From NCBI GenBank assembly GCA_002937585.1, contig PTKE01000020.1:1-32333 (forward strand): a stretch of 32,333 bases of DNA. The letters run 5' to 3'. Below are positions 1 through 11,791 of the stretch, piece by piece. Each line of letters begins with the position of its first letter. Position 1 is the first letter of the stretch. The translations under genes and the position numbers were made by a program. Below the pieces are notes generated by a model. The model had not been told where the DNA came from, made no database searches, and saw nothing but the letters and a program-made list of their open reading frames with translations. The DNA is from Alphaproteobacteria bacterium MarineAlpha9_Bin6. GTDB lineage: Bacteria; Pseudomonadota; Alphaproteobacteria; UBA7887.

Positions 1-2
1 TC

Positions 3-755
3 GTCGAAACGCATGACCGAACTGGATTTATCAAGCTAAACAGGCCTACGGTGTTGAATGCGCTTAATTCCCAGTTAATTACTGAACTCAATCGCGCTCT
101 TGATAGTTTCGAGGCGGAGACGCGCATCGGCGCAATGGTTATCACTGGCAGCGACAAGGCCTTCGCCGCTGGTGCGGACATTAAAGAGATGCAAACAAAG
201 GACTACATAGACGTATTTTCCAGCGATTTTATTGGTGAATGGGATCGCCTTGCCCGATGTCGAAAGCCAGTTATCGCAGCAGTTGCAGGATATGCGTTGG
301 GTGGCGGCTGCGAGTTGGCAATGATGTGCGATTTCATAATTGCTGCTGACAATGCTCGTTTTGGACAGCCCGAAATTAATCTAGGGACGTTCCCCGGTTC
401 TGGCGGGACCCAACGCTTGCCAAATGCGGTAGGCAAATCAAAAGCGATGGAGATGATCTTAACTGGCCGCACTATGGATGCTGAGGAAGCGGAGCGGATT
501 GGTCTGGTTAGCAGGATAGTGCCTCTCTCTGATTTGATTGAAGAGTCACTTCAAGTGGCGAATAAAATCGCCAAACTGTCCAAACCTTCGGTGGCAATGG
601 CGAAAGAATCTATCAACCGATCATTTGAATCTTCTCTTTCCGAGGGTATCTTGTTCGAGCGTCGATTGTTCTACGCAACTTTTGCACTTGATGATCAAAA
701 GGAAGGGATGGCGGCGTTTGTTGAAAAACGCGCACCAATTTTTAAAGATCGCTAG
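3..755 (+). CDS. Enoyl-CoA hydratase/isomerase (crotonase), 5'-truncated by window edge
   Basis: Hydrates trans-2-enoyl-CoA to 3-hydroxyacyl-CoA in fatty-acid beta-oxidation in the cytoplasm. The ORF track starts at an internal TTG (51), but the same frame is open back to base 3 and reads like the usual crotonase N-terminus ([15 protein letters not shown]), so the true start lies upstream of the window. The oxyanion-hole segment ([18 protein letters not shown]) and two candidate catalytic glutamates (in GGCELAM and GQPEINLG) are present, which supports a hydratase rather than a catalytically altered crotonase. The C-terminal helix with [12 protein letters not shown] is typical. It is probably a short-chain enoyl-CoA hydratase, but exact chain-length specificity cannot be read from the sequence. 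The gene ends shortly before the rpsT promoter. Confidence 0.93.
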   Translation, partial: VETHDRTGFIKLNRPTVLNALNSQLITELNRALDSFEAETRIGAMVITGSDKAFAAGADIKEMQTKDYIDVFSSDFIGEWDRLARCRKPVIAAVAGYALGGGCELAMMCDFIIAADNARFGQPEINLGTFPGSGGTQRLPNAVGKSKAMEMILTGRTMDAEEAERIGLVSRIVPLSDLIEESLQVANKIAKLSKPSVAMAKESINRSFESSLSEGILFERRLFYATFALDDQKEGMAAFVEKRAPIFKDR

Positions 756-768
756 GCACATGTGCGCG

Positions 769-797
769 TTGACGTGATTCCTCAGCTTGGCTATAAG
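769..797 (+). promoter_or_regulatory. Sigma-70-type promoter of rpsT
   Basis: TTGACG (769-774), a 17-bp spacer and TATAAG (792-797) lie about 45 bp upstream of the rpsT start. Spacing is ideal and each hexamer has one mismatch to consensus. The promoter sits just after the enoyl-CoA hydratase stop, so rpsT can be transcribed independently. It was seen directly in the sequence; activity is inferred. Confidence 0.72.
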
Positions 798-842
798 ACC
801 CCGTTCTAGCAATCAAATAACTGACGAAGTAATCTAGCTCGA

Positions 843-1103
843 ATGGCAAACCATAAATCAGCCGTCAAACGGATAAGACGGAATGTCCGGCGTCGCCGCA
901 TCAACGTTGCGTGGCGTACTCGCGTCCGTACAATTGTAAAGTCGGTTGAGAACGGGATTAGGGGTGGTGACAAAGAGGCTGCCGCGGCCGCGTTTAAAGC
1001 TTCTGAACCCGCACTTGCGCGCGGCGCCCAAATGGGAGTGGTTCATAACAACGCAATGCGGCGGAAACTGTCGCGTTTGTCCAAGCGAATCAGGGCAATG
1101 TAG
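843..1103 (+). CDS. rpsT: 30S ribosomal protein S20
   Basis: Primary 16S rRNA-binding protein of the small ribosomal subunit. The 86-aa product has the family length and the typical very basic N-terminus (MANHKSAVKRIRRNVRRR). It has the helical middle segment (KEAAAAAFKASEPALARGA) and the conserved end (GVVHNNAMRRKLSRLSKRI). The ATG at 843 gives the canonical MANHKSA start. It has its own promoter and a downstream hairpin terminator, so it appears monocistronic. A position directly upstream of dnaA is common in Alphaproteobacteria. Confidence 0.97.
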   Translation: MANHKSAVKRIRRNVRRRRINVAWRTRVRTIVKSVENGIRGGDKEAAAAAFKASEPALARGAQMGVVHNNAMRRKLSRLSKRIRAM

Positions 1104-1129
1104 CGCTCTTGAACAGAGCCCAAACGTCG

Positions 1130-1156
1130 AAAGCCGCGTCTTATAGCGTGGCTTTT
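1130..1156 (+). terminator. Intrinsic terminator of rpsT
   Basis: AAAGCCGCG pairs with CGTGGCTTT (nine pairs including one G-T wobble) around an 8-nt loop, and the stem runs into TTTT. It starts 26 bp after the rpsT stop and is correctly oriented. The U-tract is short, so efficiency is uncertain. Confidence 0.6.
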
Positions 1157-1184
1157 CGCATCTTGAGTACTTGGGGCCGTTGTT

Positions 1185-1206
1185 AAAAAAGGCCCAGATT
1201 CTGGGC
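1185..1206 (-). terminator. Minus-strand intrinsic terminator in the rpsT-dnaA spacer
   Basis: GCCCAG-ATT-CTGGGC is a perfect 6-bp hairpin with a 3-nt loop. Read on the minus strand it is followed by C and then TTTTTT, the layout of a Rho-independent terminator for leftward transcription. No minus-strand protein gene lies upstream of it, so it either stops antisense transcription from the dnaA leader or only looks like a terminator. Confidence 0.45.
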
Positions 1207-1578
1207 ACTACATCATTTGGTCTTAGAAATTTTCATGTATGAGCTAGGATATTGTTGCGCCGACATCCACCTGTCGGTAATCTGCAACAGAGTTTCTGGA
1301 GGGTTGCTGGCAAGTTAATTTGAGTATCAGAATTCCTTTTGAACAGCGTATTACTTGGTTAAAGAAAATAAAACACTATTTATACTGGTGACTAATTTTC
1401 AGAATTGTTTCATGTAAGGCATGTTCTGCGCATAACAATTACGTTAAGTGAGTTCGTTCTAGAAGTTTTACTGAGAGTATTTTTATGAACACTTGGGGAA
1501 TATTGTCCAGTAAGTGGAAGGGGTTGTGCGTACTGGCACAAGAGCCAAGTGTGACAATGTGTAATTCTACCCCTAACC

Positions 1579-2982
1579 GTGAGAGCTAGTTTCGTTATGG
1601 TCGGCGAAGCGGCGAGCGGGTCGGGGCTCGCAGCGAGCTGGACTCGGGTACGTAATCGCTTACGCTCCGAATATGGCGAGGTGGCTTTTGAAAATTGGCT
1701 AAACCGTCTCGATGTGGCCGATTTCTCAGGCGACTCGTTGGTTCTGTCAGCGCCGTCAAGATTTATGCGTGATTGGGTGGCACCACGCTACGGGGATCGT
1801 ATCAGGGCTCTTTGGCGTCTCGAGGACCCTTCAGTGCGCACCGTTGACATCGTCGTTGGTGAAGGCAACACAGTAAGCTTTAAGCAAGAATCTCCACTGG
1901 AGCGAGCGCCTGAGAGGGTTGCAGATCGTCCGGGTCGTCCAATCCACGATGAGGCTGTAACCGCATTGCTGGATCCTAAGCTTACGTTCGATAACTTTGT
2001 GGTCGGAAAGCCAAATGAATTTGCACATGCTGCAGCTCGTCGCGTCAGCGAGGCTGAGAATGCGCCATTTAACCCATTATTTATTTATGGCGGGGTCGGA
2101 CTTGGCAAGACACATTTGATGCAGGGGATCGCTTGGAGTCTTCGGAAGCGACAGCCGCATAAACAGGTAATGTACTTGTCGGCTGAGAAGTTTATGTATC
2201 GGTTTGTGCGTGCGCTGCGTTTCAAGAACATTATGGGGTTCAAGGAACTTTTCCGTTCGGTTGATGTATTAATGATCGATGATGTCCAATTCATGGACGG
2301 AAAGGATGCTACTCAGGAAGAATTCTTCCATACATTCAACGAATTAGTGGATCAAGGCCATCAGATTGTCATTTCTGGTGACCGGTCTCCGTCGGATCTC
2401 GAGGGGATGGAGGAGCGAATGCGTTCGCGGTTAGGCTGTGGTTTAGTTGCTGAGGTTCACTCGACTTCTTACGAATTGCGGCTAGGTATCCTGCAGGCTA
2501 AGGCTGAGGGGTCGGCGGGATCCAAGGTGCCCGACAAGGTGCTAGAGTTTCTTGCTCACAAGATAACCTCTAACGTTCGAGAATTGGAAGGTGCGCTCAA
2601 TAGGGTTGTAGCGCATGCAACTCTTGTGGGCAGACCGATCGCGCTGGATTCCGCACAGGAGGTGCTGCATGATCTTCTGCGCGCTCATGACAGACGAGTG
2701 ACTATAGAGGAAATCCAGAAGCGGGTTTCGGATTATTACAACATACGAGTTGCAGAGATGAGTTCGGCGCGTCGTGCTCAGATGGTGGCTCGGCCACGGC
2801 AAGTTGCTATGTACCTGGCAAAACAACTAACTTCCCGTTCACTCCCAGAGATCGGACGAAAGTTTGGGAATAGAGACCACACCACGGTGATGCATGCGAT
2901 TAAGAGAATTGATCAGCTGTCTCAGTCCGATCCTAGCTTTGCTGAGGACGTCGAGCTTTTGCGGCGGACGCTAGAATCTTGA
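1579..2982 (+). CDS. dnaA: Chromosomal replication initiator protein DnaA
   Basis: AAA+ ATPase that binds DnaA boxes and opens oriC. The 467-aa protein has domain I (about residues 18-95) and a short variable linker. The AAA+ core has Walker A GGVGLGKTH near residue 171 and Walker B VDVLMIDDVQF. An arginine-finger-region motif, EERMRSRL, is present. The C-terminal helix-turn-helix carries the DnaA signature GRKFGNRDHTTVMHAIKRI. The start is either GTG 1579 or ATG 1597; neither has a strong Shine-Dalgarno sequence, and the longer form is reported. Upstream is an unusually long, structured leader. dnaN follows after 150 bp, the standard order. Length and motifs are complete, with no sign of damage. 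Confidence 0.97.
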   Translation: MRASFVMVGEAASGSGLAASWTRVRNRLRSEYGEVAFENWLNRLDVADFSGDSLVLSAPSRFMRDWVAPRYGDRIRALWRLEDPSVRTVDIVVGEGNTVSFKQESPLERAPERVADRPGRPIHDEAVTALLDPKLTFDNFVVGKPNEFAHAAARRVSEAENAPFNPLFIYGGVGLGKTHLMQGIAWSLRKRQPHKQVMYLSAEKFMYRFVRALRFKNIMGFKELFRSVDVLMIDDVQFMDGKDATQEEFFHTFNELVDQGHQIVISGDRSPSDLEGMEERMRSRLGCGLVAEVHSTSYELRLGILQAKAEGSAGSKVPDKVLEFLAHKITSNVRELEGALNRVVAHATLVGRPIALDSAQEVLHDLLRAHDRRVTIEEIQKRVSDYYNIRVAEMSSARRAQMVARPRQVAMYLAKQLTSRSLPEIGRKFGNRDHTTVMHAIKRIDQLSQSDPSFAEDVELLRRTLES

Positions 2983-3029
2983 ATGCGTCGAGGTTGCCTG
3001 TAGCAAGCGAAAAAACTGCTGCCCCGGCT

Positions 3030-3058
3030 TAACGTCTGTTATAATCAGTCAGACGTTA
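3030..3058 (+). promoter_or_regulatory. Inverted repeat enclosing a TATAAT, upstream of dnaN
   Basis: TAACGTCTG (3030-3038) and CAGACGTTA (3050-3058) form a perfect 9-bp inverted repeat. The 11-nt spacer contains TATAAT (3040-3045), a perfect -10 hexamer. No good -35 is visible 16-18 bp upstream. The arrangement fits an operator overlapping the -10 of a dnaN promoter about 75 bp before the dnaN start. The repeat is seen directly; the operator role is inferred. Confidence 0.5.
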
Positions 3059-3132
3059 CACTATCCTCGGCGGTTACTCCTGGGCGTTGCCGCGCTCCAT
3101 ACCGACAGTTGGTTAAAGGCTGTGCCAGATAG

Positions 3133-4251
3133 ATGAAATTAACCATCGAGCGCTCTGCCTTATTGATCTCACTGCAACATGTTCAGAGTGTGGTGGAACG
3201 CCGTAATACAATCCCCATTCTGTCCAATGTGCAACTCACTGCCGACGGCAGTGAGCTGGGTCTGATGGCGACAGATATGGACATATGGGTCTACGATAAA
3301 ACGCCTGCGGAAATCAGCCAAAATGGCACCACGACCGCACCGGCGCATATGCTGTTTGATATTGTTCGCAAGCTTCCTGATGGGAGCCAGGTTGAACTTG
3401 ATACTAGTGATGGCGACGAACAGTTGACACTTAGGTCGGGTCAATCCCTGTTCACGTTGGCTTGTTTGCCGGTTGAAGATTTTCCTGCCACAAGTCATGA
3501 GGAACTGGCCTGCCAGTTCCAAATGCCGGCACCCGATCTACGCCAGTTGATTGACAAAACCCGGTTTGCGATTTCGACTGAGGAAACACGTTATTATCTT
3601 AATGGCATCTATCTGCATGGGGTTTCAGTTGGAGAGGTGCCGGCGCTGCGGGCAGTTGCTACGGATGGTCATCGTCTGGCAAGGGTGGAGGTTGATTTGC
3701 CTGATGGTGCGGCGGGTATGCCCGGCGTAATCTTGCCGCGTAAGGCAGTGCTGGAACTAAGAAAATTACTCGAAGCGGTCGGGAGTTTTGTTGAGGTTGC
3801 GTTATCAGAAACGAAAATTAGGGTCACAGTAGGTGCCGCCGTACTGACCTCAAAGTTGATAGATGGCACCTTTCCGGACTATCAACGCGTGATCCCCGAA
3901 GGCAATAATAAGATCATGAAAATAGACGGGCACGTTTTTGCGGAGGCAGTTGACCGTGTATCAACCGTTTCAAGCGATAAGTCGCGCGCGATAAAGTTGA
4001 GCCTTCGGTCGGGCAAATTGGTGTTGTCGGCAAGTAGCCCTGATCGTGGAAGTGCTTCCGAGGAACTCCCCGTTGACTATGATTCGGATGATATCGAGAT
4101 CGGATTCAATTCCAGGTATGTCCTGGACATGACCGAGCAGATCGAAGGAGACAGCATGCGTTTCGAGATGGAGGATGGCGCGTCTCCGACTGTAATCGTT
4201 GATGGTGACGATCTTCGAACTGTTTATGTGTTGATGCCGATGCGTGTATAG
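3133..4251 (+). CDS. dnaN: DNA polymerase III beta sliding clamp
   Basis: Ring-shaped processivity clamp that tethers Pol III and other repair factors to DNA. The 372-aa length is typical. The N-terminus MKLTIERSALLISLQHVQ and the segment VVERRNTIPILSNVQL are family hallmarks. All three clamp domains are covered, including ATDGHRLARVE and FPDYQRVIP. The C-terminus ends in VLMPMRV, the usual clamp ending that forms part of the hydrophobic partner-binding pocket. The ATG start at 3133 is unambiguous from conservation. It lies between dnaA and recF, with an inverted repeat carrying a -10-like hexamer upstream that may allow independent control. Confidence 0.97.
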   Translation: MKLTIERSALLISLQHVQSVVERRNTIPILSNVQLTADGSELGLMATDMDIWVYDKTPAEISQNGTTTAPAHMLFDIVRKLPDGSQVELDTSDGDEQLTLRSGQSLFTLACLPVEDFPATSHEELACQFQMPAPDLRQLIDKTRFAISTEETRYYLNGIYLHGVSVGEVPALRAVATDGHRLARVEVDLPDGAAGMPGVILPRKAVLELRKLLEAVGSFVEVALSETKIRVTVGAAVLTSKLIDGTFPDYQRVIPEGNNKIMKIDGHVFAEAVDRVSTVSSDKSRAIKLSLRSGKLVLSASSPDRGSASEELPVDYDSDDIEIGFNSRYVLDMTEQIEGDSMRFEMEDGASPTVIVDGDDLRTVYVLMPMRV

Positions 4252-4370
4252 ATTGTGGTCGGGATATATCTAAAGGATTTGCGTGCTTGCACCTGGCGCT
4301 ATCGACTAGGCTGGTGCTGTCGAAAAACTGAATCTTTATCAATGGGAACAAGGTATAGGGGCGTCGACGA

Positions 4371-7996
<3,626 letters not shown>

Positions 7997-8026
7997 CAGC
8001 CGTTCTCAAATTCACATCTAAGCTTT

Positions 8027-9862
8027 ATGGGACGCAATCGACCTGGCCATAGGCGGAAACAGACTGGGTCGCCTTCTCCACCTTCGGTGCAAGGAAAAAA
8101 ATCTACACCTCTTTGGTTGGTAGTTAAGCGATTGGCCTATTGGAGTCTGGTGCTAGCAGTGTGGGGCAGTCTTATGCTGGCCGGTGTGGTGGCTTATTAC
8201 GCCTATGATTTACCTAATCCTGCTGCACTCGACACGGAATATCGGACCCCTGGGATAACTCTCCTCGCTGCCGACGGGGCCGTGCTTGGCACCGCCGGGC
8301 CGGTCCATGCGGAACCTGTAGCGCTTGCTGAATTGCCAGCGACGTTACCGCGTGCTGTGCTCGCCACTGAGGATCGGCGTTTCTACCTGCACAGCGGGGT
8401 CGATTGGTTTGGTGTGGCCCGAGCCGCTATTCGTAACTTGCTTGCCGGGCGCGTGGTCCAAGGTGGCAGTACTATCACCCAACAGTTGGCCAAAAACCTT
8501 TTTCTGACTTCGGAGCGGAGTTTTAGGCGGAAAATACGGGAGTTGCTCCTTGCGTTGTGGCTTGAGCACAGGTTCACCAAAGATCAATTGCTAACTATTT
8601 ACCTAAACCGGGTTTATCTAGGTGGTGGAACCTACGGTGTTGAGGCAGCAGCATGGCGTTACTTTGGCAAAACCGTACGTGATCTCTCCCTGCCTGAATC
8701 AGCAATGATCGCGGGTCTGTTAAAGGCACCCAGCCGCTATGCGCCGACCCGGGACCTTTTGCTTGCTCAGTCCCGTGCCGGGCAGGTGCTGGACCGCATG
8801 GTTGCGTCTGGCTGGCTTGAGCAAGTAGAAGCCGCAGCGGCGAAACGGTCGCCAGCACGGCCGACAGGTGCGTATATCGGAAGTGGTGGCGCCCGTTATT
8901 TTGTAGACTGGGTCTTAGAACGGGTGCCATCCTACGTTGGTGCACCGCGCCAGGATCTAATCATAGATACCAGTCTTCAACCCGCTTTCCAACAGGCAGG
9001 TGAGAAAACCCTAGCCGCCTCATTGAATGAGGCGATTGAGGTTGATGCCAACCAAGCAGCTCTGATCGCCCTTGGTCCTGATGGGGCGGTGCGAGCGATG
9101 ATAGGTGGTCGAGATTACCGAAAAAGTCAGTTCAACAGGGCAACACAAGCGCGTCGGCAACCCGGATCCGCGTTCAAACTCTTTGTATACTTGGCAGCGC
9201 TTAACGCTGGATTTAAGCCCAGCCATCAGTTCATTGATGAGGCTGTCGAGATCGATGGTTGGCGCCCGCGCAACTACGATGGACTATACAAGGGAAAAGT
9301 AACCCTGCGAGAGGCATTTGCACAATCGATTAATACGGTTGCGGTACGTCTCACCGAACGTGTTGGGAGAGAACAGGTGATTGCAATGGCGCGCCGGCTG
9401 GGCGTGACTGGATTGCTCCGCCCTACGCCAAGCCTTGCACTCGGAACGGCCGAAACAACCTTGCTCGAGTTAACTACCGCCTACGCGAGTGTTGCTAATG
9501 GTGGAAGGGTTTTGTGGCCTTACGGGATCGTCGAGATTCGAAACCGCAAGGGCATTGTGCTGTACCATCGCAAGGGATCCCATGTCGGGCAGGCAATCAC
9601 ACCTGGTGTTGCCAGCGCTATGGATGACTTATTGCAGGCAGTTGTTACCGGGGGGACTGGCCGAAGTGCTGGGCTTCTCGGAGCAGCCGGAAAAACTGGC
9701 ACGAGCCAGGATTTTAGAGATGCGTGGTTCATCGGATACCGCGGAGAGATTACAGCCGGAATATGGCTTGGAAACGATGGATCTACACCTATGGATCGGG
9801 TTACCGGAGGTGGTTTGCCGGCACGCCTTTGGCGTACCTTCATGGTTGCGGTTCAGCCGTAG
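8027..9862 (+). CDS. Class A penicillin-binding protein (glycosyltransferase/transpeptidase)
   Basis: Bifunctional enzyme that polymerises and cross-links peptidoglycan at the outer face of the inner membrane. A basic cytoplasmic tail is followed by one transmembrane helix (about residues 34-58). The GT51 domain has EDRRFYLHSGVDW, GGSTITQQLAKNLFL and RKIRELLLALWLE. The transpeptidase domain has SxxK in QPGSAFKLF, SxN in QSINTVA and KTG in GKTGTSQD. At 611 aa it belongs to the compact PBP1-type group (PbpC/PBP1a-like) without extra C-terminal domains. It starts 30 bp after gyrB, so co-transcription is likely. Its 3' end overlaps the convergent metalloprotease gene by 10 bp. Confidence 0.94.
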   Translation: MGRNRPGHRRKQTGSPSPPSVQGKKSTPLWLVVKRLAYWSLVLAVWGSLMLAGVVAYYAYDLPNPAALDTEYRTPGITLLAADGAVLGTAGPVHAEPVALAELPATLPRAVLATEDRRFYLHSGVDWFGVARAAIRNLLAGRVVQGGSTITQQLAKNLFLTSERSFRRKIRELLLALWLEHRFTKDQLLTIYLNRVYLGGGTYGVEAAAWRYFGKTVRDLSLPESAMIAGLLKAPSRYAPTRDLLLAQSRAGQVLDRMVASGWLEQVEAAAAKRSPARPTGAYIGSGGARYFVDWVLERVPSYVGAPRQDLIIDTSLQPAFQQAGEKTLAASLNEAIEVDANQAALIALGPDGAVRAMIGGRDYRKSQFNRATQARRQPGSAFKLFVYLAALNAGFKPSHQFIDEAVEIDGWRPRNYDGLYKGKVTLREAFAQSINTVAVRLTERVGREQVIAMARRLGVTGLLRPTPSLALGTAETTLLELTTAYASVANGGRVLWPYGIVEIRNRKGIVLYHRKGSHVGQAITPGVASAMDDLLQAVVTGGTGRSAGLLGAAGKTGTSQDFRDAWFIGYRGEITAGIWLGNDGSTPMDRVTGGGLPARLWRTFMVAVQP

Positions 9863-10617
9863 CGGAGAAGCTTGGCACCGTGACGTGTTAACCAGTGTTT
9901 CGGCATGCGATGTCTTGGACACAGTCGTTCGACTAACAACCAGAAGTTTGGTCCGTGGTCGAATTCGTTGAGATGTGCAACTTCGTGCGCAACAACGTAG
10001 TCCATCACACTAGGTGGCGCTAATATTAAGCGCCACGAAAAGGATAAATAGCCTTGTTCCGAACAGCTTCCCCATCGTGTCTTGGGATCGCGCACGCTCA
10101 CCTTAGCACTGGATCTCCCCAAACTTCGCATTTTTTGTTGTGCGAGTTCCGTCAGTTTTTCGCGAGCTGCATTTGTCAGCCACTCGGTAACTCGGTATTT
10201 AACGTCTTTATCTCGACCGCCGACCACCAGCTCGTCCCCTTCACGGCACACTTCCGGTGGAAGCAATGGCAGATGCCGAATTCGGCATTTACGGCCCAAT
10301 AATGGCACACCGGCTCCGTCTTCGAATAAGACTCGTGGAGGCAGCTCGTCGATTTTATTCAGTATCCAGTCCGACTCGCGATGCAAAAATTTCAAAGCCT
10401 CCGCGTAACTTGTTCCGCGTGGGATTACTAGTTGGGGTGTGCCAGTCTGTGCATCTATGGAAAGTGTGATGCGTCGTGCTCTTCGGTTTCGGCGAATCTC
10501 AACCGGTAATTCTAGGCCGTCCAGAACATACGTTTTGGTGATCAAACTGTTGGCCTGCTCTTGTTTTTTGCTACTGCTCGATGGTAATGGCCATTTTGGT
10601 AAGTGGGGGATACCCAT
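9853..10617 (-). CDS. YgjP-like (DUF45, M48-related) metallopeptidase
   Basis: The C-terminal half carries the family hallmarks KTRWGSCSEQGYLSFSWRL and the zinc-binding HExxH in VVAHEVAHLNEFDHG, followed by the FW..V segment. The N-terminal half has the RRNRRARRITLSID motif of YgjP/SprT-like proteins. A soluble cytoplasmic zinc protease is expected; the substrate is unknown. The start is uncertain. ATG 10617 gives 254 aa but overlaps the end of the upstream aldolase gene by 47 bp and has a weak Shine-Dalgarno sequence. A TTG at 10545 would remove the overlap and the poorly conserved leader. The gene runs tail to tail into the PBP gene. Confidence 0.88.
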   Translation of the reverse strand: MGIPHLPKWPLPSSSSKKQEQANSLITKTYVLDGLELPVEIRRNRRARRITLSIDAQTGTPQLVIPRGTSYAEALKFLHRESDWILNKIDELPPRVLFEDGAGVPLLGRKCRIRHLPLLPPEVCREGDELVVGGRDKDVKYRVTEWLTNAAREKLTELAQQKMRSLGRSSAKVSVRDPKTRWGSCSEQGYLSFSWRLILAPPSVMDYVVAHEVAHLNEFDHGPNFWLLVERLCPRHRMPKHWLTRHGAKLLRYG

Positions 10618-11509
10618 CCATCACCAAAGATTTTATCAAGTTGTTTGAATCCGTGGAGCTAAGAGGTAAGAGTGGTGGACGGACCCGGCGCCAATTGTCG
10701 TCTTTGGCGACGGTTGCAAGGATCGATTTTAGAGCGGGAATCATAGGGTGTGCTTGGATAATTTTACGTCTCCGAGTAATATCAGCCTGCAATACTTCTC
10801 CTTTCTCATCTTGAAAGCTATCGTACGCTGACCGGATCGCAGGTGCGTTGACATTCGCTGAGGCAGTGATTGTGCCGCACCCCCCAGCGAGCAGATTATT
10901 CCGCAGGAATATTTCAGAGCCGCTAAATGCGCCAAACCCTGGTCGAGTTCTAAGCAACTTCTCGGTATATAGCCATTCACCTGAGGAGTCCTTCAGCCCG
11001 ACCACGCAGTCAGGGTAAGTGTCAGCCAGTCGGCCGACGAGAGGGAGGTCCAGCGGCACTCCTGAAACTGGTGGAATGTGGTATAGATATATCTTTAGGC
11101 GCTGGTCGCCAACTCGCTCAATTATTTGCGCAAACGCTTGAAACAGGCCATCGTTGCTGACGTCCTTGTAATAGAAAGGCGGCAGCATCAGGACCCCTCT
11201 GCACCCGAGTTCGACGGCATGCTGGGTCAGGCGCACACTGTCGGTCAGTGCTGCGCAGCCAGTGCCTGGTACAATCACCGATCCATCTATTCCCGATTCC
11301 ACCAGTGCATTTAATAGCAGCATACGTTCGTCAACCGACAGCGAGTTCGCCTCACCAGTAGTTCCGAACACAGCTAAACCGTGGCATCCTTCTTCCAGAA
11401 GTTGATGGCAATGTTCGATAAAAAGCGCGATGTCAGGGTTGAGTTGGTCGTCAAAAGGTGTAACTGCGGGGCAGAATACACCCTTGAGTGAGGTAGAGTG
11501 GGCTATCAC
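10571..11509 (-). CDS. DHDPS/N-acetylneuraminate lyase superfamily aldolase (probably not DapA)
   Basis: TIM-barrel class I aldolase that forms a Schiff base with a pyruvate-like substrate. The GTTGE motif (VFGTTGEANSLS), the barrel tyrosine in YLYHIPPVSG and the Schiff-base lysine in VVGLKDSSGEW are visible. The position that is Arg in true dihydrodipicolinate synthases (YNVPxRTG) is replaced here (HIPPVSGVP). A role in another keto-acid aldol reaction is therefore more likely than lysine synthesis. I chose GTG 11509 because AAGGA lies 8 nt upstream; upstream ATG 11542 and TTG 11569 lack well-placed sites. The downstream ygjP-like gene overlaps its end. The substrate cannot be named. Confidence 0.88.
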   Translation of the reverse strand: MIAHSTSLKGVFCPAVTPFDDQLNPDIALFIEHCHQLLEEGCHGLAVFGTTGEANSLSVDERMLLLNALVESGIDGSVIVPGTGCAALTDSVRLTQHAVELGCRGVLMLPPFYYKDVSNDGLFQAFAQIIERVGDQRLKIYLYHIPPVSGVPLDLPLVGRLADTYPDCVVGLKDSSGEWLYTEKLLRTRPGFGAFSGSEIFLRNNLLAGGCGTITASANVNAPAIRSAYDSFQDEKGEVLQADITRRRKIIQAHPMIPALKSILATVAKDDNWRRVRPPLLPLSSTDSNNLIKSLVMDGYPPLTKMAITIEQ

Positions 11510-11791
11510 ACTGTGGTTCCTTAGCAAGCTAGCTGCCCTCATTGTGGAGTGTGAAAGGCCATAGAACAAGGTCCCCTGAGTGGTTCGGACAAATTAGGAT
11601 CCGTTCTATGTTTGGGAATTTTGGCAAGTAATATCTTCGTGGTCAGCCTTAAACCTTGGTGGACTAGTAAAATGGGTATTTCCACTCATATGGACTTCTT
11701 CGTTTTTACTTATTGAATTTCAACTGTATCATCCCGCCCAGTAAATTGAGATATCAGGCGATTATGTAACTGAAAAGAAAGTCCAAACCAT

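Larger units (their letters stand above)
1104..1578. other. Structured 475-bp spacer between rpsT and dnaA (dnaA leader, possible origin-related)
   Basis: No protein-coding ORF is convincing here. Besides the two terminator hairpins it holds a perfect hairpin CCGACA-N6-TGTCGG (1260-1277) and an A+T-rich stretch (about 1340-1420). Two one-mismatch relatives of the DnaA box TTATNCACA lie in opposite orientation (1427-1435 reverse, 1483-1491 forward). Several interlocking inverted repeats lie at 1489-1558. I found no perfect DnaA box, so an oriC assignment is not justified. The more conservative reading is a long regulated dnaA 5' leader. Confidence 0.5.

Noticed and set aside
858-1208. 116-aa minus-strand ORF opposite rpsT
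   Set aside because: Shadow of rpsT; Cys/Arg/Pro-rich sequence without domain features.
1104-1578. Calling this spacer oriC
   Set aside because: Only two imperfect DnaA boxes were found and alphaproteobacterial origins are often elsewhere; without GC-skew for the replicon the call is unsupported.
9489-9971. 160-aa plus-strand ORF at the PBP/YgjP junction
   Set aside because: Out-of-frame shadow of the PBP transpeptidase region and antisense to the metalloprotease; no protein features.
10571-11509. Naming the aldolase dapA
   Set aside because: The arginine that defines substrate binding in dihydrodipicolinate synthase is not at the expected place.
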